From Phycisphaerae bacterium (GTDB lineage Bacteria; Planctomycetota; Phycisphaerae; UBA1845), in assembly GCA_022072505.1 (NCBI GenBank), contig JAJVHU010000037.1, positions 1 to 64,000 of the forward strand: DNA of 64,000 nucleotides. Reading direction: 5' to 3'. Both the position numbers and the translations under genes were made by a program. Of the stretch, positions 57,735 through 64,000 are shown piece after piece (positions within the stretch are counted from its first letter, which is position 1; every line of letters begins with the position of its first letter). The notes below the pieces were generated by a model. The model ran no database searches and was not told the origin of the DNA. It saw nothing but the letters and a program-made list of their open reading frames with translations.

Positions 57735-57737
57735 GCG

Positions 57738-59075
57738 TTATTCCTGAATCCGGCGCACGACCAGCGCCGCCACCTGAGAACCCGCCAGCGCATACGTGAC
57801 GCTGACCAAGACGTTCAACCGCGCATCCGCCGGATCGCTCGAGGCGAAGCGAAACCCCGGCGGCGACGCGGCGTTCAACGAGGGCGGAACCGTCCGATGA
57901 TGCAGCGCCAGGACGCCGGTGGCGAGGTCGATCGCGCCCGAGCCCGCCCCGTTGTTCCCCAGCGATCCCTTCACGCAGACCGCCCAGGGTTTTCTGGCGG
58001 AGTCGCCCAGCACCGCGTTCCAACCGGCAAGCTCTGACGCGTCGTACGCCGGGATTCCCGCGCCGAAGGGGACGACCAGGTCCACATCGTCCGGTCGCAC
58101 TGACGCCTCCTTCATGGCCGCGCGCACCGCGAGTTCGACGGGCCGGCCCGTCGGATCCGGACGCGACCAGCTGTGGGCGTTGCTGGCCGCGCCGAAACCC
58201 ACGATTTCACCGTAAATCCTCGCTCCGCGACGATGCGCGTGCTCCAGCGCCTCCAGCACGATCAAACCGCCGCCTTCCGCCGCAACGGTTCCCGCCGCGT
58301 CTTCGCTGAAGGGACGGCAGGCGCGGGACGGATCGGGGTTCGACTCCGTGTTCAGCTTGCCCAGCAGCAGCGGACGAGTCAGCGCCATCGGGTTCACCTT
58401 GCTCTCCGCGCCGCCGCAGATGCACAGATCCGCCGACCCGCGCGCGATCGTCCGGTAGGCCTCGCCGATCGCCAGGTGGCTCGACGCCTCGCCGCAGGTG
58501 ATCGTGTTTGAATTCGCCTGAGCGTCATGCACGATCGTCACGTGGCAGGCGAGCATGTTCGGGAGGAACTTCAGCAGCCACAGCGGCGTCAGGTTCTCCA
58601 TCCCGGCCGACCCCCACAACCGGTGGCTGAACCGGCCGGCGTCGTCCACCGCGGTGTTCAAGGCGCCGGCGAGCTCCGCCAGATCGGCGCACACCAGACC
58701 CGCGCCGATGTTCGCGCCGAACCGCGCCGCATCCACGTTGGGCGGTCCGGGCGACTCCCCGCGTCCGATCAGACACGCCGTCACCAGCCCCGCGTCCTTC
58801 ACCGCGTGATACGCGCAGACGACCGCGATCTGCGTGTCCCGCGACATGACCTTCGCCGCTTTGCGGTAGGACTTCGGGATGGCGTCGTTCAACGAGAACT
58901 CGGGGAGTTCCGCCGCGATCCGGCAGGGAAGACCGTCCGCATTGAACGAGCGCACCGGTCCGACGCCGCAGCGCCGCGCCAGCAGCGCCTCCCAGTACGA
59001 CTCCGCGCCGATGCCGATCGGCGTCGCCACGCCCAGCCCGGTGATCACGACACGCCGCGGCGCCATCATGCGCAT
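57738..59075 (-). CDS. Ketosynthase-fold protein lacking canonical catalytic residues (CLF/KS-beta-like)
   Basis: KS fold motifs retained (ITGLGVATPIG; RPFSEDAAGTVAAEGGGLIVLEALEHAHRRGARIYGEIVGFG) but TACxxS is ITCGEAS, HGTGT is FGAGI and KSxxGHxxAA is KGSLGNNGAG. Confidence 0.85.
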   Translation of the reverse strand: MRMMAPRRVVITGLGVATPIGIGAESYWEALLARRCGVGPVRSFNADGLPCRIAAELPEFSLNDAIPKSYRKAAKVMSRDTQIAVVCAYHAVKDAGLVTACLIGRGESPGPPNVDAARFGANIGAGLVCADLAELAGALNTAVDDAGRFSHRLWGSAGMENLTPLWLLKFLPNMLACHVTIVHDAQANSNTITCGEASSHLAIGEAYRTIARGSADLCICGGAESKVNPMALTRPLLLGKLNTESNPDPSRACRPFSEDAAGTVAAEGGGLIVLEALEHAHRRGARIYGEIVGFGAASNAHSWSRPDPTGRPVELAVRAAMKEASVRPDDVDLVVPFGAGIPAYDASELAGWNAVLGDSARKPWAVCVKGSLGNNGAGSGAIDLATGVLALHHRTVPPSLNAASPPGFRFASSDPADARLNVLVSVTYALAGSQVAALVVRRIQE

Positions 59076-59578
59076 CCTCCGCGCAACGCGCCTCCGGTCG
59101 GCTGGACCGCGCCGTCCGCCGGCTGAAAGGAACGCAGCAGCGTCATGAACGATTCCGTGAACACGAAGTTATGCCTCGGCAATCCGGCGACCTGCGCCGC
59201 CCCGACGTGCGAGAACATCAGGTCGACCCGCCCGATCTCCTCTCCGTTGCGGCGCACGACGCCGCGCGTCGTCGCGCCGTGATCCTCCAGCGTCTCGATC
59301 GTCGCCTCGTACGCCAACGCGTCTCCGGGGACGGCGTAGTCGTCGAACGACGCCGCACGGATTTTCGCCAGAATCACGTTCTCGCGGAAGTCCCGCGCCT
59401 CCCCGACCAGGATGCCCGCCGTCTGCGCCATCCCCTCAATGACCAGCGACGCGGGCATGATCGGAAATCCCGGAAGGTGATCGTGCAGGTGCTCCTCGGC
59501 GCGCGTCACGTTCTTGACCGCCACGGCGCGGCGTCCCCGCTCGAACTCGACGAACTTGTCGATCCAGATCCAGCGCAT
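59066..59578 (-). CDS. Hotdog-fold 3-hydroxyacyl-ACP dehydratase (FabZ/FabA-like)
   Basis: HLHDHLPGFPIMPASLVIEGMAQTAGIL; overlaps the start of the next gene. Confidence 0.85.
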   Translation of the reverse strand: MRWIWIDKFVEFERGRRAVAVKNVTRAEEHLHDHLPGFPIMPASLVIEGMAQTAGILVGEARDFRENVILAKIRAASFDDYAVPGDALAYEATIETLEDHGATTRGVVRRNGEEIGRVDLMFSHVGAAQVAGLPRHNFVFTESFMTLLRSFQPADGAVQPTGGALRGGCA

Positions 59579-59690
59579 GAAAAACCCGTCGGGACGCGCC
59601 TCCGACCGGATCGGGCGAACCGCCGCTTCCGGTCCCTGTCACAATGTGGCGCGTCCCCTGCCGTCGCCGCGACGCGGCTCAGGCGGGGGC

Positions 59691-60086
59691 TTACGCCGCA
59701 CGGAGCTTCTGCTCGACGTAATTGACGATCGCATCCACCGTGAAAAGATCGCGGATGCGCTCGACCTGAGGATCTTTCTCGAAGTCGGACAGATCCGCAT
59801 GCGGCATCGCGGAGCGCAGCTTGCTGATCCCTTCGTCGGTCATCTTTCCGTTGTCGACGTAGTCCGGGTTGCTGAGCACTTCTTCGGGAAACAACTCCGA
59901 GCGGTTCACCTTGATTCCGAACGCCTTCTCCAGCCGGAACACGATGTCGAGGAAGTCAATGCTTTCAGCGCCCAGATCGCCCTGAAGCGTGGCCTCGGGC
60001 GTGACCTCCTCGCTGTCGACGCCCAGCGCGTCCACCAGCACGTCACGGACCCTGGAAAGCACTTCGTCGCGCGTCGCCGTTGTCAC
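59691..60086 (-). CDS. Acyl carrier protein, atypically long (131 aa)
   Basis: LQGDLGAESIDFLDIVFRLEKAFGIKVNRSELFPEEVL...; Ser in GAESID is the likely 4'-PP site. Confidence 0.88.
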   Translation of the reverse strand: MTTATRDEVLSRVRDVLVDALGVDSEEVTPEATLQGDLGAESIDFLDIVFRLEKAFGIKVNRSELFPEEVLSNPDYVDNGKMTDEGISKLRSAMPHADLSDFEKDPQVERIRDLFTVDAIVNYVEQKLRAA

Positions 60087-60194
60087 TTCGTCACCTCCGT
60101 CAGAACCGATCCGGACGACATCAGAACCCCCCGGCCCGCCCGCGGAATGCGTCTCGCCGGAGAAAGCGCTTCCCCGGTCCGCAGCCGAACCCCC

Positions 60195-60662
60195 TCAGAA
60201 CTGAAGCGCCCGAAACCGCTCGCGCATCACCGAAACAATATGCCGATCCGCGTCTTCGTACCCCGGTCCCCTGGCCGCCGCCATCGAGTGAGACAGAACG
60301 AACCGGCCTCGGACGACTTCCTTTCCGCCGCAGGCGCCGGCCCCGGAAAATTCGCTCTCCGCGCCCTCCAGCCGCCGGACCTGCACATCCACCTCAAGCA
60401 CGTCGCCGGGGCGGACGAAGCTCTTATATGTAATGTTCTTCGCCTCTTTGAGCAACACAAGGCTCGGGGCGAATTCCAGCGACGACCGCACCAGCCACGC
60501 GGCGGCCTCCACCATCGCCTCCAGCATGAACACCCCCGGCAGCACCGCGAACGTCGGGAAGTGATCCGCGAGGTACTCCTCAGCCGCGGACACCGCTTTC
60601 ACCGCGCGCAGTCGCGCGCCGGGTTGCACTTCGACGATCCGATCCAGAAGCGCAAAACGCAT
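60195..60662 (-). CDS. Second hotdog-fold dehydratase/thioesterase-like protein (FabZ-like)
   Basis: MRFALLDRIVEVQPGARLRAVKAVSAAEEYLADHFPTFAVLPGVFMLEAMVEAAAWLV. Confidence 0.83.
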   Translation of the reverse strand: MRFALLDRIVEVQPGARLRAVKAVSAAEEYLADHFPTFAVLPGVFMLEAMVEAAAWLVRSSLEFAPSLVLLKEAKNITYKSFVRPGDVLEVDVQVRRLEGAESEFSGAGACGGKEVVRGRFVLSHSMAAARGPGYEDADRHIVSVMRERFRALQF

Positions 60663-60673
60663 GTCCCGATCCG

Positions 60674-62233
60674 TCAGCCGCGCCCAAGACCGCCGCCCAT
60701 CCAGTCCCAGTCCGAACTCAGCCCGCCGCGCCGCGGACGATCTTTCCGCTCCGCCCGACGACCGGACGCCGCCGCCGCCTCGATCGCTTCCGGTCCCGCG
60801 CCGTGCGCCGGTTTCAGCGACAGCGCAATCCGTCGCTTCGGCCCGTCCACGCTGAGCACCCGGGCGTCCACCTCCTGCCCCACCTTCACCACTTCGTCGC
60901 ACGTCCGCACACGCTTGTCCGAAAGCTCGGAGATATGAATCATCCCTTCCACGCCGGGCGCGACCGCCACGAACACGCCGAACGTCTCCAGCCGCGACAC
61001 CGTCCCCTTCACCGTCATCCCCGGCGCATAACTCTCGATCACCCCCGCCCACGGATCCGGACGCGCCTGCTTCATCGACAGCGCCATCCGCCGCTTCCCC
61101 GGCTCCAGCCGCAGCACGGTCACGTCCACTTCGTCCCCCACCTTGACCGCGTCCGCCACCGAACTGATCCTCGACCAGCTCATCTCGCTGATCGGGATAA
61201 GCCCTTCAACCCCCTCCTCGACTTCCGCGAATGCTCCGAAGTCCGCGACCCGAAGCACCTTCGCCCGCAGCGACATGCCTTCCTGAAGGCGGGTCTCGAT
61301 CCCCGTCCACGGATCCGGTCGCGCCTGCTTCAGACCTAGTGAAATCCGGTCCCGCTCTCGGTCGATCTTCAGGATCTTGACCTCGACCTCCTGCCCGACG
61401 TCCACGATGTCCGTGACTTTCGCCACCGGACGCCAGCTCAGATCGCTGATGTGGATCAGCCCTTCCGCCCCGCCGAGATCCACGAAGGCCCCGAAGTCCG
61501 TGACGTTGCGCACGCGCCCCGTGCGCACCTGCCCGATCTCAAGCTCCGTCAGCAGCACCGCCTTCTTCTCGGCGGCCTCCTTCTCCAGAACGCGCCGCCG
61601 GCTCAGCAGCAGGTTCTTCCCGCGGCGGTCCACCTCGGTCACCTCGCAACGCACCACTTCGCCGATCAGAACCGAGATGTCCTTCATGAAATGAAGGTCA
61701 ACCTGAGAGGCCGGGAGAAACGCCCGGATGCCCTGAACATCCACCTCCAGCCCGCCCTTGTTCAGACCGGTGACCCGGCCCTCCACCGTCATTCCGCGGT
61801 CCAGATTCAGCCACGTCGCCCGCTGAACCGCCCCCTTGCGGCTGCAAGTCCACAACCCTTGCTGCTCGTCGTGGCGATCGACGACGACGTCCACCCGGCG
61901 GCCCGCGCTTAAGTCCTCATTCTTCCCGAAGTGATTCCGCGGAACGACGCCCTGATCCTTCACTCCGAAATCCAGAAAAACGTCCTCGCCGCGCGTCGCA
62001 ACGACCGTTCCGGTGACTTCGGCGCCCTTCTCCAGCCGCCGGACCGTCACCGGCGCGTTCAATCCGCCGCTAAGCTCATCCAGGTCTTCAAACGTCATGT
62101 GCGCCATCGCGTCCGCCACCTCGCGGTCGATCTCCGCTTGCGAGGAACCCGGATCCGGAACGGACGGCTCAGACGCATGCACCCCCGCGGATCCTGGCAC
62201 GCTGGAGGGTGTTCCCGGTTGTTCGTTCATCAT
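60674..62233 (-). CDS. rpsA: 30S ribosomal protein S1 / multi-S1-domain protein
   Basis: Repeated S1 motifs: GRVRNVTDFGAFVDLGGAEGLIHISDLSW, AKVLRVADFGAFAEVEEGVEGLIPISEMSW, GTVSRLETFGVFVAVAPGVEGMIHISELS. Confidence 0.93.
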   Translation of the reverse strand: MMNEQPGTPSSVPGSAGVHASEPSVPDPGSSQAEIDREVADAMAHMTFEDLDELSGGLNAPVTVRRLEKGAEVTGTVVATRGEDVFLDFGVKDQGVVPRNHFGKNEDLSAGRRVDVVVDRHDEQQGLWTCSRKGAVQRATWLNLDRGMTVEGRVTGLNKGGLEVDVQGIRAFLPASQVDLHFMKDISVLIGEVVRCEVTEVDRRGKNLLLSRRRVLEKEAAEKKAVLLTELEIGQVRTGRVRNVTDFGAFVDLGGAEGLIHISDLSWRPVAKVTDIVDVGQEVEVKILKIDRERDRISLGLKQARPDPWTGIETRLQEGMSLRAKVLRVADFGAFAEVEEGVEGLIPISEMSWSRISSVADAVKVGDEVDVTVLRLEPGKRRMALSMKQARPDPWAGVIESYAPGMTVKGTVSRLETFGVFVAVAPGVEGMIHISELSDKRVRTCDEVVKVGQEVDARVLSVDGPKRRIALSLKPAHGAGPEAIEAAAASGRRAERKDRPRRGGLSSDWDWMGGGLGRG

Positions 62234-62409
62234 GTCAGGCCTTTGTCAAGCAAGCAGCACACCCGCCGAGCCGGGTGTGAAGTTCGTGTGACGCATTGCG
62301 ATTGTTATCCCCGAAACAGATGCGGTTTTTACAAACCCCGGCGCCGCAAGTCAAGGTTTGAGGCGGGTTCGGCCGGGGTTGCGAAAAACCCCGTTCAAGG
62401 GAGGCTTCT

Positions 62410-63273
62410 TCATTGCGGACTGTTGATCCAGCCGTAGGGGCGGAACGTCCCGGAGCGCAGTTCAAGCCGGAACCACTGATCGTCGAGCCCCTTGACGTAA
62501 ACGTCGTTCGCCTCGAAATCCGCCGCCTCCCGCGTCACGTATTTTCCGCCCATCGGAGGCACAAAAAGATCGGCCCGCCCGTCCGTGAAGGCGACGTTGG
62601 CCCCTTTTGCGTGGCGCGTCTCAAGCTGATCCTGATTGCTCCACATCCCGTCGGTGGCGTTCTCGTTCCACCACCGCGTGCTCTCCTCGACCATCGCGAT
62701 CATCCCGTCGAACCTGCGCACCGGCACGTCCGCCGGAAGGATCGTCGGCGGCATGATGTTGACGGCGTAACGCTGCGGTTCGGAAAGATACGCCATCGTT
62801 TTCGGATTGCTCAGGCGTCCGCCCTGGAGGTTCATGACGAAGGTGTAATCAAAGTCCAGCGGCGCGTCCTTGTCGAACATGTTGTTGCCGGTGTCCCGGT
62901 CGGACGACCGCCGAAGGTTCGCGGGACACTCCGCGATCTCATCCACCTGGCTGACGTAGTCGTACAACAATCCGGGGCGCGGTCCGTCCGGTCCGGGGAG
63001 CCTCGCCCACGCCCCCCCGTATTGCGGCCAGCGCGTCACGTCCTCCGCGTTGACCGGCCAGACCTGATCGTCAAAATCCTGAGCATACAACATGAGGGCG
63101 TACGCGACTTGGCGGACATTCGATCGACAGGCGACGTTCTTCGCCGAGTCGCGGGCGCGCTTCAGCGACGGAATCAGAATGCTGATGAGCAGCGCGATGA
63201 TCGCGATCACGACGAGCAACTCGATCAGCGTGAACGCCGGTCCTCGCCCAGGTTGGCGGACTCGATTGCGCAT
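62410..63273 (-). CDS. Prepilin-type N-terminal cleavage/methylation protein with H-X9-DG motif (DUF1559-like)
   Basis: AFTLIELLVVIAIIALLISILIPSLKRARDSAK; HAKGANVAFTDG fits H-X9-DG. Confidence 0.92.
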   Translation of the reverse strand: MRNRVRQPGRGPAFTLIELLVVIAIIALLISILIPSLKRARDSAKNVACRSNVRQVAYALMLYAQDFDDQVWPVNAEDVTRWPQYGGAWARLPGPDGPRPGLLYDYVSQVDEIAECPANLRRSSDRDTGNNMFDKDAPLDFDYTFVMNLQGGRLSNPKTMAYLSEPQRYAVNIMPPTILPADVPVRRFDGMIAMVEESTRWWNENATDGMWSNQDQLETRHAKGANVAFTDGRADLFVPPMGGKYVTREAADFEANDVYVKGLDDQWFRLELRSGTFRPYGWINSPQ

Positions 63274-63408
63274 GCATGATTATTACCGCGCGCTCGCCCG
63301 GACGACAAGAGAATTCGGGCGCCTTCGGGTTGATTCCGATCCGGGTGGGGGGATGATGTCGAAATGTGGACCTTGGCGGGGGCTTCGCATCACGGGACGC
63401 ATGAAAGC

Positions 63409-64000
63409 ATGAAGCGTGGCATCGGTGCTGGGGGGCTGGCGGCGCTGGGCGGATGCGCCTGGTGGGCGGGATGTGCGGCCCCTGCCGCCGTGAACGTCAT
63501 GCCTGTCCGGTTGCAGAAACTCAGTCCTGCTTCCCCTCTCCTGCACGAGTACCGCCCCACCGCCTGCTACGCCTGGGGGAACGACGCCGGTGAATTATGC
63601 GTCGCAATGACCGTCCGCAAACGCGCGTTCCGCACGCCCTTCGACCAGGAGGAGTTCCACCTGTCGCTGGTTCTCGGTCCGCCCCCGGCCGGAGAGGGGC
63701 GGACCTACGTCGTGACGGAGCAGACCGTCCGCGCCCGGACCCGCGACGGCCTGACGCATACCCGTTTTGCATCCCTGGAAGGCGTCGCCCTCGCCTGGAA
63801 GGACGGTCGAGGCGGTCTTGCGGGGCGTTTTCAGTTCCGCGGAATCGAGCAGTCTTACCTCGTCGTGATGGGCTGGACGAACACCCGCCAGATCCTCTGC
63901 GTCGGAGAATTCAAGGCCCGCTGGGATCGGGGGCGCGGCGAACCGATCCTAAGACATACGGAGAAGGACGGGATGGCGCGCGATCAGAACCCGCGTTCCC
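63409..64000 (+). CDS. Exported/lipoprotein-like protein, truncated by the window's right edge
   Basis: Manual translation: MKRGIGAGGLAALGGCAWWAGCAAPAAVNVMPVRLQKLSPASPLLHEYRPTACYAWGNDAGELCVAMTVRKRAFR..., open to 64000; absent from the ORF track because no stop is reached. Confidence 0.65.
   Translation, partial: MKRGIGAGGLAALGGCAWWAGCAAPAAVNVMPVRLQKLSPASPLLHEYRPTACYAWGNDAGELCVAMTVRKRAFRTPFDQEEFHLSLVLGPPPAGEGRTYVVTEQTVRARTRDGLTHTRFASLEGVALAWKDGRGGLAGRFQFRGIEQSYLVVMGWTNTRQILCVGEFKARWDRGRGEPILRHTEKDGMARDQNPRS

Noticed and set aside
56511-58037. 508-aa plus-strand ORF
   Set aside because: Antisense to the two ketosynthase genes.

Overview
High-GC bacterial chromosome segment. The DUF1559-like H-X9-DG prepilin protein, HAF and PQQ/beta-propeller secretome, and an RNase E/G next to a TIGR03936/DUF2344 gene suggest Planctomycetota; this is inferred from family content, not from a marker gene. 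I see no tRNA, rRNA, CRISPR, transposase or phage module. Most of the window is core metabolism: ABC transporters, purH, pyrB, etfA/etfB, lgt, an hpf-PTS operon, ptsI, rnE/G and rpsA. Three things stand out. (1) A tandem array (3.4-16.2 kb) of seven secreted proteins with different N-terminal folds (SBBP/delta-60-like propellers, beta-helix, HAF, IPT+PQQ) all end in the same ~79-residue, four-Cys, Lys/Arg-rich C-terminal module; a divergent eighth copy lies at 44.6 kb, and a 7-heme cytochrome c sits within the array. (2) An operon behind rpsA (56.4-60.7 kb) encodes an intact ketosynthase, a second ketosynthase that appears to have lost the Cys-His-His triad (chain-length-factor-like), an oversized ACP and two hotdog dehydratases, a candidate type II PKS/unusual fatty-acid system. 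(3) A family of GC-rich palindromic tandem repeats (33, 37 and 38-40 bp units) forms four intergenic arrays, all in the same orientation relative to transcription, two with shared inverted ends, and has a relative inserted in frame inside purH.
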